From: Trema orientale
Lineage: Eukaryota > Streptophyta > Magnoliopsida > Rosales > Cannabaceae
Assembly: GCA_002914845.1 (NCBI GenBank)
Contig: JXTC01000074.1
Span: 994,020 to 1,058,019, forward strand
Length of the DNA stretch: 64,000 nt
Direction of reading: 5' to 3'
Below the pieces are notes generated by a model. It had not been told where the DNA came from. It saw only the letters and a list, made by a program, of their open reading frames with translations, and made no database searches. This document shows, one piece after another, positions 12,501 to 25,560 of the stretch (its first letter is position 1; each line of letters starts with the position of its first letter). A program made the translations under genes and the position numbers.

Positions 12501-15500
12501 TGGTAGTATTTTCATTATAGCTCACCAGAAATTTGATTGGTTTCTTTCGTTTGCAGTTCTTCGAGTCTGGGATGTGCTTCTTTTTGAAGGAAACCGCGTC
12601 ATGCTATTCAAAACAGCACTTGCTTTGATGGAATTATATGGTACTAAAAATTCCGTTGTGTTTCCTTTGGTGAGTTCTTTAACATGCAGGGATAATTCAA
12701 AATTTTTGTTTTAAATTAATGTAGCTTGGTTACTTGTAGGCCCTGCATTGGTTACAACAAAGGATGCTGGAGATGCAGTCACTTTGCTACAATCACTGGC
12801 TGGCTCAACATTTGACAGCAGCCAACTAGTATTGACAGCCTGTATGGGTTACCATAATGTAAATGAAACCAGGTTACAAGAGTTGAGAAATAAACTTCGT
12901 CCTGTTGTGATAGCTACAGTTGAGGAAAGATCAAAGGGACTTCGGGCATGGAGGGATTCTCAGGGTCTTGCATCTAAACTTTATAGTTTTAAGCAAGATC
13001 CTAAATCAATTATGATAGAAACAAAGAGAGGAGAGCATTTGGTTGATACACAAACCAATGGCAATTTATCTCGTTCCGAGTCTGGGTCATCTAATGCGGA
13101 TGAAGTTCTTATTAGCTTGACAGGAGGTGGGGAGATAGATTCTCTTCCAGATCTTCAAGAGCAGGTTGCCTATATGTTTGATCCACCTTTTTCATTATAT
13201 CTTTTTCGTTTTAAAGTAGTAAAGTAATGCATTTTTGTCCCTTTCAAGGATTCTAGGCTGAGAGTTATATATTGAAGAATAGTTATGAGAACTTTGTTCT
13301 CTTTGAAAATGATGTTGTGGAAAATTATCATTATATATTGAAGAATAGTTATGAGAACTTTGTTCTCTTTGAAAATGATGTTGTGGAAAATTATCAATTG
13401 CATCCCACCATTACAAATTTTATGTTATTGGGGTATTATATCATAGATTGTCACCACACTTGTTTTACCTGAATCTGCTATTCATTTTTTGCCTAAGGTG
13501 TAGAAAAAAGTAACGATGAATTTATTTTTTGTTTGTTTTGAAGTAGTTTAGCCCATATTTCTGACGTTCTACAACATAAATGCAGGTGGTATGGTTGAAG
13601 GTTGAATTATGCCGGCTGCTCGAGGACAAAAGATCTGCTGTACTCAGGTTAATATCTCTCTTTCTTATTTTAGGTACAAAATGACCATCTATGTCAATAA
13701 ATTGTATAGATGTCGCTAAAAATTAAAATAAATAGAAAGTAAAGATAATTGGTAGTTGTGGTTCTGCATAGCTGTTTTATGGTGGTAGTGGACTTGACTA
13801 GGTACAAACTAGCTCCTAGAGTATGTATATATGTTGGAGAATTTATGTAAAAGATTGTACGACGCTGTGTTTGTTCAACTCTCACTTGATAGTCTCTCTC
13901 TCTTTTTTTTTTTTACCCTCATAACATATCTTACATTCTAATTGAAATTTACATCTGATTATTTTATTGTAAAATTTACAATTGTTGTTTCCTTCAATCA
14001 ATGCCACTCAGAGATTGATGATTTTTCCAAAAAGAATCATTGTTCTACCAGAAATCAGCTGGACTGAAATTGCTGGTTCAGTTGAGCCATGTAACTATCT
14101 TTTTAGCATCAGGCTTATAATGGTTGCATTTTATGACAGTTTTTAGTTGATAGCATCTTTGATGATCTCCTCGTGTTGTTAGAAACACCTTTATATTTGG
14201 TTCTCCGCTTGTTTTACTTTCAAGAACGAGTGTTCATTCGCACACCATGCTGACTGTTTTCAAGATGCACTCTGCAAGGTTTTCCTGTTGCTTTGTTCTA
14301 TGAACTATATGTATATGTTACTCATCAATGGACTTTTAAATCCCTAGGATTTTATAGCGTTTACTGAACTGATGTTATCTCTTGATTTATAAGAGTCTTC
14401 GATTCTAAGAAACTCTACCATTTTTTTTAATTGCAAAAGAAAGAAATTCTGCAATCTATGATTTAGGAGTTACCCTTAAATTCAGTTATGAAATGTTCTT
14501 GCTTTTCAGCCTCTTATATTATATAGCTTTTTTTTTTATTTTTTTTATTTTTTATTTTTATAAATAATAATAATAATAAATAAATAAAAATAAAAACTTA
14601 TTTCTTTTCCTTTGTTTTCTCAGAGCTGAGGAACTGGAGACAGCTTTAATGGAGATGGTAAAGCAGGACAATCGACGACAATTGAGTGCCAAGGTTTAAG
14701 TGATGCATTCATTCGCTTATGACAAATTTTCTTTTTCATTTGTTCAAGTAATGTTCCGTGCTCATGTGCTCCCTTGACATATTTTTTAATTATCTAAGTT
14801 CTAAGCAATACTTATTATGATGTTTTCTGCTCTACCCACATTAAGACCCTTAGAACTTGTTGTGTTGAAAAATAAATGTTTCTTTTTTTTTTTTTTTTCC
14901 TTCTTGTTGTTGTTGTTGTTGTTGTCATTTTTGGTCAATGCAAAAGTCTGTCTTTAGTTTGAAAGTGAAGTTTAATGTTGTAGTCCTGTTTGCTTCTTTG
15001 GATATAGTTTCTTGAATAATAACAATATGATTCGAAGCAATAAATGCATAGTGATGTTTCCTTTCATAAAATTCTTCAGTTGTTCCTCTGGTAGTCATGT
15101 TATGGTTCTTTCAGTTTCAAGAGAAAAAGTAAGTGTCCAATTTATAGTCCCTTTTTTCTTAAGATAGTCTTGGTGTGTCTCTGCCATGTTGCCAGGTTGA
15201 GCAGTTGGAGCAAGAAGTTGCTGAGCTTCGCCGAGCCCTTTCCGATAAGCAGGAACAGGAAAATGCCATGATCCAGGTTTGTTTTCGTGTTCTTTGATTG
15301 CATACTTAGTTTTCATTTCTCCTTTCCTTAATTGATGTGGCCTTGTCATGGTGATTGTTATTACTGGCGGACTTCACAGGTCTTAATGCGGGTAGAACAA
15401 GAGCAAAGGGTAACAGAAGATGCTCGTAGATTTGCCGAGCAAGATGCAGAAGCTCAGAGATACGCTGCTCAAGTGCTTCAGGTTGAATTAGAATTGTTTT

Positions 15501-17403
15501 TAGGCAGTTGTTTTACTATAATGCCTTCTAAAATTATTGAAAAATAACTGCTTCCATTATGAGTTCCTCTGGCACAAATTGATTGAGATGATTCAAGTTG
15601 TGGCTGAAAATCTGGTAACAGGTGGGGTGGGGGATTAGGTCAAGTATGAAATAAGCTATTGGTGAACAAAATCAGAAGTAAACTATTTTCAAGTTTGATT
15701 CTAAAGAACCTCATCACCATCTTCTTCTTTTCATGAGTTTAAATAGCAAGCCATCATCTGCAGTCTTCAATTTTTTATTTTTTTTCTATTGAGGAATGTG
15801 TCATATCCACCATTTTCTTCTTTATCCATCCATGTCCATAGTTATTTCATTCTTTCATGTTTCCTTTCTAAAGAAGAAAAAATTCGGACCATTTTTGTCT
15901 TATTTGTCCTACTTTGTTTACGGAGCTTAATTGAAGTCCAATACCAAATTTTTACATTTTCTCTATTGTAATGTCCCCTGTTGCAACTATATTCATACAG
16001 GAAAAATATGAAGAGGCCACTGCTGCACTAGCTGATATGGAGAAGAGAGTCGTTATGGCTGAATCAATGTTGGAGGCTACTTTGCAATACCAATCTGGAC
16101 AACTTAAAGCACAACCTTCTCCTAGGTGGGTTGAAATTCTTCACCTTGTATTGGGTGTATGCTTTGGAGAAAACTTTCTAGTCTTTTCTGAATTTGTTAA
16201 AAGAAAAGTGAGATTTTATTCACCTTAAAGCATGGTCGAATTTGGTGTCCTAAGTTTAAAAGGAAAGCATTACTTTGCAGATCCTCTCGTCCTGATTCAC
16301 CTGCACAAAGTAATCAAGATCACACACAAGAACTGCCTGCAAGAAAGATTAGTCTGCTAGCTCGACCATTTGGACTTAATTGGAGAGACCGCAACAAGGT
16401 TGGTTTCTACTTTCAGTCTCAAACTCTATTGTAGATACTATTTTGTTGAGCAACAATAGATGAATATGATAACACGATTGATTGGGCTGTTAGATGATTT
16501 TTTAAGTCTGGTTGCCAATTAATAAACAGAAATCTATATTAGTGTCCCCAGTATTGAAAATTTTTTGTACCCTTTTGCCCCTGTATTTTAACATTTTTTT
16601 AAAAAAAAAATCATACGTGTGCTGCAAACTGCTGCTATAAGACTCTAAAATTGTTTAATGAAACCCATTCAAAAGAAAGAGAATTTTCCGGAAGACTGCC
16701 ATTGCCAAAATGTCTTTATTGACCACAAATAATATGGTGAAATGTTAAAGATTTTTTTTCCCCGTTGGACTAGGTTTCGGTCACAACTTGAGTCCTAGAG
16801 GCCAGAGGGAACATCTGGTAGACATTTTCATATTCAAACAGCGGCCTATTATTTTCAAATGTATATGGGGGACCATACCAAGAAGTTAAAATAAAGGGGA
16901 TGAAATTTTTAATCACCCTCAAAACAAATACGGTTTGGGTGTAATTTGGTATCTATCATCTGTAAATATTCCAATTAACATACAGTACTTGTTTTGTGGG
17001 AAAAAGACTTGGGCATAGTGTATCCCTACCCCTGGAGTATGTCTATTGAACATCTGAAACTTGTGACTGGTAGGTTCAACAAAATATTCTCTTATGTTCC
17101 ACTGCTTTTGCCTTCTATAAAATCAAGAAGTTACAGAATTCACCCTCATTTCACTGTAGTCGGCGTCCGCTTTGGGGTCTTTCTGTATGAACAGGAAGAT
17201 GGTGCTTACAGCTTTATTGTTGATAATGTATATAAAGCTTGCAGCATCATGCAAGCTATGTGCTTGATATGTTACTAAATTCTATGTATCTAATTTGTTG
17301 AATGAAACAGGCAAATGACGGAAAGTCTACCAATCAGGAGGTACAGGATCCCAGCGCAGAGCAAAAAGATACAAATGGCCATCAGTTGCAGGATAAGGAG
17401 TAG
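9591..17403 (+). CDS. TBC-domain Rab GTPase-activating protein (Gyp1-like), 819 aa
   Basis: Coding exons: 9591-9643, 10231-10300, 10429-11043, 11128-11304, 11408-11521, 11617-11675, 11949-12015, 12151-12202, 12286-12378, 12557-12640, 12740-13164, 13586-13647, 14624-14693, 15196-15276, 15380-15481, 16001-16125, 16281-16398, 17311-17403. All junctions are GT-AG and phases close to 820 codons. The protein stimulates GTP hydrolysis by Rab GTPases in membrane traffic. It has a conserved plant N-terminus (FEHKRDAYGFAVRPQHVQRY), an acidic linker, a TBC domain at about residues 238-470 and a C-terminal coiled coil (about 605-750). The dual-finger catalytic residues are present: Arg309 in IEKDLPRTFP and Gln343 in GYCQ. 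Sequence and length match the plant family of Arabidopsis AT3G55020 (777 aa from memory). The ATG follows a GC-rich leader and is the first in frame. The specific Rab substrate is unknown. Confidence 0.95.
13265..13396. repeat. 66-bp tandem duplication inside a TBC-gene intron
   Basis: Two copies, starting at 13265 and 13331, are almost identical (TTATATATTGAAGAATAG start each). They lie in the intron after the 425-nt exon. Overlapping open frames on both strands here (13170-13403 and 13272-13472) are products of the duplication, not genes. Confidence 0.9.
14881..14926. repeat. Poly-T and (TTG)n microsatellite in intron
   Basis: A T run of about 18 followed by seven TTG-like units in the TBC-gene intron before the exon at 15196. 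Confidence 0.85.
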
Positions 17404-17770
17404 AGGAAAATGAAGATCTACGACGACGTTATACATATCACCCACTATTCAGTAATATATGCCTATCCACTTGGTAGATATATGCTTCCATGTCGATGTC
17501 ACTCGAGCCAGGGAATCAGTCATATTCTTATGTAACTTTTTTCACTAGAAGACCAGTTTTATACCCTCATTGTTTGTTTGTTTGTTCATTAAGTAGACGT
17601 AATATAGTTTAGGGGATAAGGAGATCATAAGAAATGTGAGTATCTTTTACCCGTGTGTATAATTTTTTTTAATTTTTTTTGCTGAGCATCATGTTCATGT
17701 GTAAGGTAACTCTTCTACATTCAAGTATAGTTCTTGGTGGGCCCCTCTAAAATGAGGGCCTAGACAATTT
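17404..17770 (+). other. 3' UTR and flank of the TBC gene
   Basis: Sequence downstream of the TAG at 17401-17403. AT-rich with T runs and TTTG repeats at about 17572-17585. No polyadenylation signal is distinctive enough to set the transcript end. Confidence 0.45.
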
Positions 17771-18011
17771 TGATTTTCCATTTTAAGAGACATTATAATC
17801 CGATATTTTTTGGTTCTTTTCAGTCATGCAGTATATTCGATCAATGCATTATAATGCAAGAACGTGTTTAGGAAAACTTGACGTGCTGATAACAAGTTTG
17901 ATTTTCCATTTTAAGAGACATTATAACCGGACCTTTCTGTGTGTTCTTTTCGGTCATGCACTATATTCGGTTCATGCATTATAAGGTAAGAACGCATTTA
18001 GAAAAACTTGA
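17771..18011. repeat. 128-bp direct tandem duplication
   Basis: TGATTTTCCATTTTAAGAGA begins at 17771 and again at 17899. The copies share ordered blocks (GGTTCTTTTC / TGTTCTTTTC, GTCATGCA, TATATTCG, CATGCATTATAA-like, AAAACTTGA) with moderate divergence. It lies just beyond the TBC gene. Confidence 0.85.
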
Positions 18012-19476
18012 TTTGCACTGTCGTCGTCATCACCATCTTGAGGAATATTTATTTTCATCTAATGCCTTCACCTTTTTCCACCATTAGTGTATAGTGAGCA
18101 TCTAATCTAAGGTACTTGAAACTTTGGATTGTTCATGAAATAGTTCGCTTTACTTTACCCGATACTCTGGTTAAAATATTGGATTTTTGCAATAGGAAAA
18201 CCCCACCGGTGTGCGTTTTTGAATGAAAGATCTTATTAGAATATCCAAATTTAGCAATTTTAAATTTATTAATGTGGTGTTTGTTCATGCTTTATTGTGG
18301 AATACTTTTTAACACATGAAATTGTGATGGGCGCATTCATATGCATGCATTTTTCAAGTTGAGGCTGAACAAGGAAAGCGTCGAGACCGGAATGAATTGC
18401 CAGTCGATAGGACGAGGTAACCCAGTTGAAATGAATTGTGAATGCTAACCACTTTATAAGACAATAAATCCTTCAGGATACGAAGAAGCATGCCAAAACT
18501 GGTAGGCTTTATCGGTTAATACAACTTAATTCCCCACTGGAACATTGTAAAACTGGACTAGCCTTGGTAGTTAGGAAAGAGTTAGGGACGGTGTTGGGAT
18601 CCTATCTTATTTACGAGATCTTATTTACTATTTTTTTTTGTAGGATAAAATCATTTTTATGTCTGTATTTTGACAGTTTATTCGATTTGTACCTTTATTT
18701 TGGATAATATCAACCATCACATTTTTTAAAATTTTTACAAATTTATAACAGATCCAAAATTAAAGAGACTTGTTTACTAAAATACCCTTGTGAAATCAAT
18801 AACTAAATTTAAAAAAATTAAAATATGAGTTGGGGGGGAGAAGAAAAAAGAATCGGCATATTCTTCGCTCTCCTCCCTCGGCTTCTTTTCTCTCTCAATG
18901 AAGGACGACCCAGTCACCCAGATCTAGACAGTCCTCATCGAGCCGCCATTAGAGATCAAAGAAATGGATCAAAGAAACTCAGCTCTCTCTCTCTCTCTCC
19001 CGCGCAAATCTTTCCTATGATTTTTACGAACTACGGGGAAGAGAAAGCGAAGCTCTGGTCACATTCAAATCCAAACTTTGAGGGTACCTTGCGTTTTCTT
19101 GTTTAATCTATATTTTCTTAGATACCCAATTTGTCTGGTTCCCGAGAAAATATATTCAAAAGAAAATGAAAAAGGAAAATTTTTGTTGGGTGTAGAAGTG
19201 GAGTTTAGGAGATTGTGTTAATTGAAGAACCCACTTCTTAATTTAGTCGAATTTTGATATCCTAAGAGGAATGGGAAATTAGAAGGGGTTTAGGGTTCTT
19301 ATTTTACTTTGTTAAAGATTTGCAAGAAAATCTCTATAATGCTTCATATTGCTTTAGAAACTCAATCGCACTCTGATTTTGCATGAAAATGGAAGACAGA
19401 GATCATAGAAAATTAAAGAAAATGAAGAGGGATATAGATAGAGAAAGAGGAAGAGCCGAAGAGGGGAATAACATTG
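18012..19476. other. Intergenic DNA with an orphan leader-like segment
   Basis: Mostly AT-rich. From about 18825 to 19106 the composition shifts: CT-rich tracts, a more GC-rich stretch and a 93-codon open frame starting MSWGGEEKRIGIFFALLPRL. It looks like a plant 5' leader or first exon followed by a possible donor (GGTACC at about 19084), but no downstream exon could be joined and no domain is recognised. It is not called as a gene. Confidence 0.35.
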
Positions 19477-19840
19477 GGCCGTTTGGTTCGCCCATTCCTT
19501 CATTGGAATGGAAAATCCATTTGAATGGGTGTTTATTTTAACAACTCTAAATTTTTCATTCAAATGGTCTTTTGGAATGAGTGTTTGTTTCAACAATTTA
19601 GTTTTTCCATTCAAATGGTTCATCAGTCACATCAACTATTAGAATGGATTTTTGTGTCTTGGATGAGAATGGAGGGGAAGAAGTGTTTTTGAATGATCCA
19701 TTCCAATACTCTCCTTCTAATTATAACCCATTCCATTATTTTTTCCATTCAAATGTCTTCCATTCTAATTATAACTCATTCCACAATTTCTATTCAAATA
19801 CACACATTCAAATAGGCAAAACAAACGGAACAAACGGGGT
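19477..19840 (+). mobile_element. Palindromic MITE, copy B of family M3
   Basis: A 360-bp element with left end GGGCCGTTTGGTTCGCCC and right end, read on the other strand, CCCCGTTTGTTCCGTTTG. It is composed of ATTTGAATGGAA-type blocks in both orientations and is similar to the reverse complement of 5213-5575. It creates a plus-strand open frame at 19644-19883 and a minus-strand one at 19354-19623, which are not genes. Confidence 0.65.
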
Positions 19841-20127
19841 TATTTTTTTTCTCTTTTTTTTTTTTTTCAATTCTGCTTTTTAGAAGGTTAATATTATTTT
19901 TTCCTTCGAGTCATATTTTTAAGTGTTCAACATTTTTTAAATATATAAAGGGTATAATAGTAAACTAACCCCTTTAATTTAGGATTTTGGTATAAATTTG
20001 TAATAATTTTAAAATGTAAGTATGAATTTGTAATAATTTTAAAATGTAAGAATTAATGTTGATATTATCTAAAATACAAATGTAAATTAAATAAAGAGTC
20101 AAAATACAAATATAAAATAATTTTATC

Positions 20128-20345
20128 CCTTTTTTTTAGTACCACTTGATGTGGTAAATAAGCATCAAGTGGTATTACTACTCAATTAGATAATAGAAAT
20201 TTATTACAAATTAGTTGAATAATATTTCAAAATTATACGGTGACAAATTACATATCACATTGTCAAGATAGAAATTTATCACAAGTTAGTTGAATAATAT
20301 TTAGCAATTATATGATAATAAATTATATGTAACATTATCGTGTCA
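20128..20345. repeat. Small palindrome plus diverged tandem duplication
   Basis: TACCACTTGATG at about 20140 is matched by CATCAAGTGGTA at about 20163, giving a hairpin of roughly 12 bp per arm. It is followed by two diverged copies of a roughly 75-bp unit beginning ATAGAAATTTAT(T/C)ACAA (about 20194 and 20269). It resembles decayed MITE debris; no target duplication was found. Confidence 0.5.
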
Positions 20346-21480
20346 GGAGGTATCATAAATGTGGGGTATGAAGGGAGATAGTATGCATTATCACTTAAAT
20401 AAAGCTTGGTCATAGAGTAGATGTTCATATTCATTAAAAGGGGGACAAAAAGAAAGACAAGAAAGTGCATAAGGATTGCAAGGAGCCTGGAAAGAGACTG
20501 CCCATGATTTCCCACTATGCTGCGTCACTAGTCAGTAGTCACTAGTCGCTACATACTCCGATACTCACTACTGTTTTAATGGAGTAATTGCTTTATACAA
20601 AGAAAGAGTTGAAAATATCGAGTTAAAATGTGAAAAGTGAAAACTAAATCAAAGGCGTTATGAGCATCTTTACCAAAGCGAGGTTTCTTAAAGTCATTGT
20701 CCAGAGGAAAGTACCATTACCCAACTGAACCAAAAACTCAGCAAGAGACCAAATTCTATCTCCAGTTTTTGTGTTTTTAAAAAGGTAGTTCCACAACTTA
20801 TAATAAGAGTATTACCCTATAGCTTGTTCAACTCCATGGTAGTTCAATAGTCACACATTCTACAATAATAGTTTACTTTCATGGGGATGAAAATGAGAGT
20901 TCAAAAACCAAGCATAACACTTTCTAATCTTTGCAACTGAAGAAATAAACATAGAAAAGCACTAAGCAGACGCAAAAATAAAATTAAAATAGAAAACCTG
21001 GGATGAGGGCATCTATTCACCAAACAGTAAATATTCCTACAACAAAAAGAATACTCTTTTCTTTTTCTTTTTTTTCGGGTGGGGGAATCAGTTTCTATAT
21101 AAATACAAAAACCCCATTGCTAACTCAATCGTAAATAAATGAATTTTGTAGAGAGGCAGAGGAAGGAAGCAATAAAAAGCAAATCACAAGGAAAGAAAAA
21201 TGGAAAATAGAAGAAAACCGGGACTTTTCTCTTTTCTTTTACAGCACACTATAGAATGAGCATCGCACCTGCTACCTCATATTGGAGTGAACTAAAATTT
21301 GATCAACTGGCACGATTGTAGGCGCAAGCAACAATAGTATAATGCTTAAGCTCTGATTGAATGGCCTCTAAATGTAATACTATTTGTGAGGAACATCCCA
21401 AAGCAGTATGCTGGTGGCAACAATGTCAAATGAAGTGTGAGAGATTCTCGTTCTGGCTTCATGTTCTACCAGAACATACT
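20346..21480. other. Flank downstream of the PBL7-like kinase gene
   Basis: Contains the kinase gene's 3' UTR (extent unknown) and AT-rich DNA. A minus-strand open frame at 20279-20515 has no recognisable domain. No other gene is seen. Confidence 0.5.
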
Positions 21481-24400
21481 TCAAAATTCTCTTCTAGATC
21501 TAGGAGTGGATGAGCTGGTGCGAGAGCACTGTACAGGCACAGTTTCAGGATCATATTTTTGGGAAGCAAGATAAGAAAGGGCTGTGACTACATCAGCTAT
21601 GAGAGGTCGCATAGTTGGCTGTTCCTGAACACACATTGCAGCGACGGCAAGAGCTTGGTATAAACCCCTAACTGGATATTGGCCTTGGAGCATTGGATCA
21701 GCCATCTGCGAAAATTTCCTTCGATCTTTAAACAGGGGTCGGGCCTGCAACAATAAGTCATTCATGCTTTAGGGTTTTTAATCGATCTTACAGATCAAGC
21801 AAAGAATCTTTTCTAAAAAGTTGATCAGAAATGCAAAATACCAAAACAGGCAATAAGTTATGATCCTCTTACCCATGCAACTAAATTGTGTTCCCCACCA
21901 GACCTTGAATTGTCAATTGCTTTTCTACCGGTAATAATTTCAAGAAGAACAACACCGAAGCTATATACATCTGATTTCAACGTGAGCTGACCCGTCATTG
22001 CATATTCAGGTGCACAGTAGCCATAGGTTCCCATCACCCTAGTGGACACATGGGTCTTATCGCCTACAGGACCCAATTTCGCCAGGCCAAAATCAGATAG
22101 CTTGGGATAATAGCCTTCACCAAGCAAAATGTTAGAGCATTTCAAATCCCGATATATAACAGGGGGGCTTGCTTTATCATGCAAGTACTCCAAGCCCTTT
22201 GCAGCACCTGCAGCTATTTTCATTCTTGTGTTCCAGTCAAGTCTCTTCTTATCAGGCGGTAGATCTGGCATGTATTAGTACAAGTTAGATGAAAAGTTAC
22301 CTGGTATAATCCGGAAGATAAATAACATTAAGAGTTCTTAATCCTTATGAGCTAACATGTTCCAACAGTAGCATGGTAATGACAAACGGTTTCCCATGGA
22401 AAATTCCCTATACCTCATTAAGAGCATGATTGGATGATTTGGATCATTTGTTTTAAACGTTTTCTTCAAATCTAACAAGAATTGAAGAACAAAAAGATCA
22501 ACATACTTCACAAGACATAAGACAAAGTTATTTCAGAATCACCTTACCTTAGAGATGTATAACAACCTTGTATGTTTCTATGATCTGATCCACTTATACT
22601 ATGTCTCATAGATCATTGCGAGGTGCAAGAACAGCTAGTCTTTAAGAGGTAGAGAAATCAATAATTATGGAGTGGAAATAATGACACTTAATGCTATACA
22701 TACCATATAGATGGTCTTCCAAACATCCCAGAGGCATGTACTCGTACACCAAAAGTCTTTGGTCTCCATCAGCACAATAGCCAATTAAGTTAACAAGATT
22801 AGGATGGTGAAGTAAGCTTAGCATCAATACTTCAACAAGGAATTCCCTGTTCCCTTGAAGCCCATTACGGTCAAGCTGCTTGATAGCTACAACCTGCATA
22901 ATCAAAAGAACAACTTCAATACTGTAACACAATCTTATTATGTTGGTCAAAAAACCACAGTACACGCAGAGATTGTTTATTTTACCTATAAGTATGTGAA
23001 TCACAGAATCATATGTAAACAGAAACCAACTAACCAACAAATTCAGCAAAATGTATAAGCACATCCCTTTGGGTGACATGTACATGATTTCTTTCATCTA
23101 GAGAATTTTTGTTCACAAAGAAAGAGTTCATGATTATTGTGAGAGTTCTCTGCAGATACTCTAATTTTAGTAAGTTTTTTACCTTGAGGAGATGACATAA
23201 TATCTAGACAAGACGATGTTTTTTTCAATTTAAAATAGAAAACTTTTCTCCTGTTTCCAGTGTTCTCTAATAATTTTCGTGATACCTTCTTGTCTCCATT
23301 ATTCCTTGAATTAGAACAAGAATCCTATCAACTAGTCAGATAACAATTTCAGATAACATGGACACTTAACTAGTAATCAACAATGTTTTAGACACAGTAT
23401 CTATCGGAACAAGATTGGCAAAGTGAGCAAATATCACCGTTAGTAATTATGATTCTGATTTCAAGTGGTGGAGTTGGTATTTTAGCAGTTAAGACATTAT
23501 GAAGGTTGTGTTTATATTAGAAAGTGAGAATGTCCAAGGATACAGTGGCAAGGATGGAGATTGGCAAAGCTGGTAAACTAGTAGTCATATTGGAGTAATG
23601 ATGGCAGAGGGTTGTAAGGCATGGCAATGTCAGCTGCTGAAGTGTTGAAAATGGCACTCTGTGATGGCTTGAAATGGCAGAGGTACAGGCATGGTGATTA
23701 AACAAAGGCAGCAACAAAATCAAGCTAGTAGTGCTGAAGCAACTATGCTGATTCAAAGAGGGGGAAAAAACAAAAAAACACACACATACACAGACGCACA
23801 CGTCCCACCCTGAGGTCATTCCCACAAGAAAAGCTTAAGTTGAAAGTCGGCCTTTTCCCACACAAGAATTGGTACTAAAGTATAGAAAATAGTGCAAAAA
23901 GTAAATACTCCACTCGTAAAAGGCTGTCAATAAAAAATCTGAAGGTCAGATAGTTGAACCATCGAATTAAGTATGAGGATAATAGGCTAGTCAAAAGATT
24001 ATATATATTTGACTGCTTTTGAAAGTAAAGCATAGATTGCGAGGGAAAAAAATTCAACAAACCTGACTAGTACTCTCCAACCGCCCTTTATATACCCGAC
24101 CAAAACCTCCTTCACCCAAAAGACAATCAGCTCTAAAATTCTTTGTTGCAGCCGCCAATTCACGGAATGTAAATGTATGTGCAGCAATGTGATCAGACCC
24201 CCCATCCTTGGAGCTCTCCATTTTTGCATCCACTGACGAGTTCCCCTTTGATTTTTCTTCATGAAAAATAAACAATAATAAGAAGGAATTCTTCTTAGAA
24301 AAAGTCCAATTATACCTTAGGGATTATTTCCGTAAATCCAAAACAAAATTGGATGTCATCATAAAGGAAAAAAACATCCAACTACCATGATTAAGAGTTC

Positions 24401-25354
24401 ATAAAGAAAACAAGAACAAGAAAAATAAAAATAGCTTTGGTTCTTTTCAAGAACAAGCCATATCTGCAAAACATTACCATACTGCTCCCATAAAAACAGA
24501 ATTCAACACATAACAGTAGACAGTCTGATCTAAATAATTTTTGGACCTTGTCCAATCTTTCAAAGCAAGGTAGCCTAAAACAATAGGGTAACATTCCTCT
24601 CAAAGAAACAAAATACTATATTTTGAACAAATTTCCAAAACAAATGGGTCCCAAAAGTGAAATTGGATCAATTACAAGCTAGGAAATAACTGTCATCTCT
24701 TTTACTCGATTTTCTTTGGCTAAACAAATTTAAGTCAGACTATTCTCCTCAATAATTAAAATCTAAATAATTACAATGAAAATATTTGGCAAACAAACCA
24801 AATGGGTCTCAGATTATAGGAAGCAGAAACTTAAAAGCAGCTAAAACAACTTGAATTGAGCCTGACCCTGACAGAAAGTCCACTTAAAAATTTGTAAAAA
24901 TCCCCCAGTAAAATAAAAATCCTAATTGACCCATACACAGAATTCGAACAAATAATTCTAGAACAGACCCGCATTAGCTTAAAACAAATGCTTACTAAGG
25001 GAGATGGGGTTTGAATTTGTTTCTTCCATAAAGTTCAGTAATTTCCACTCCGATCGCAGGTATGAAGAAAACCCAAAAAAAGATTGGTTTCAACAACTAC
25101 GAAAATGGCATTTTTATCATCAATCTATAACAAATCTATACACACACACTAAAAGCTCAATGATATATGCCTAAAAGAGATCAAGAAAGAACGGGAACAA
25201 ATTATAATTCTAATTTGAAAGAGTCACACTAAATTTGTACAGTAATGGGTGTAGATGAGATACCTGACGTTGATGAGATCTGATCCTCCGGCTTCTCATT
25301 CTGCTTCTTCTTTGCATTTTTGTTTGAATTTCCAGAACATAAGAACCAACCCAT
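21481..25354 (-). CDS. PBL7: Receptor-like cytoplasmic kinase, PBS1-like family (PBL7-like), 376 aa
   Basis: Coding exons in transcript order: 25354-25264, 24256-24063, 22893-22704, 22264-21873, 21744-21481; all GT-AG, closing to 377 codons. RLCK subfamily VII kinases bind activated receptor kinases at the plasma membrane and relay immune or brassinosteroid signals by phosphorylation. The N-terminus MGWFLCSG offers Gly2 for myristoylation and Cys6 for palmitoylation, and has no signal peptide or membrane span. Kinase features: glycine loop GEGGFG (78-83), Lys100 in VVAIK, catalytic Asp198 in [12 protein letters not shown] 216-218, and the activation segment with [19 protein letters not shown]. 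All catalytic residues are present. The C-terminal exon ([17 protein letters not shown]) fits PBL7/CDL1 better than PBL27. PLGCLEDHL has Cys152 where relatives usually have Ser. Confidence 0.95.
23765..23800. repeat. CA-rich microsatellite in kinase intron
   Basis: An A/C-rich run (ACACACACATACACAG core) in the second intron of the PBL7-like gene. On the minus strand it yields a spurious VCVCVC open frame (23517-23825). Confidence 0.75.
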
Positions 25355-25560
25355 TTTTTTTTCTTTAATGTTACTCTCTCACTCTCTCTCTCTCTCTTAC
25401 CTCAACCCAATATCTCTAGAGAGAGAGATAGAGAGAGTTAAACTCAGAAAGAGGGTTATTTCTGTATTATCTTTTCAATTCATGGACCTTTTTGCTGAGT
25501 GTCCTATTGTCCTCGTGTCTTGGAAAATAATGGAACCTTTGCTATAATGAATCTCTTATT
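25355..25560 (-). promoter_or_regulatory. 5' leader of the PBL7-like kinase gene
   Basis: On the minus strand the region upstream of the ATG at 25354 contains GA/CT-rich tracts (about 25375-25440), typical of plant leaders and core promoters. No TATA box can be assigned with confidence. The plus-strand open frame 25320-25547 overlaps this leader and is not a gene. Confidence 0.4.

Noticed and set aside
13170..13472. Overlapping frames on both strands with internal repeats
   Set aside because: They are created by a 66-bp tandem duplication inside a TBC-gene intron.
22855..23058. Plus-strand frame inside the kinase gene
   Set aside because: It is antisense to a kinase exon and intron and has no domain.
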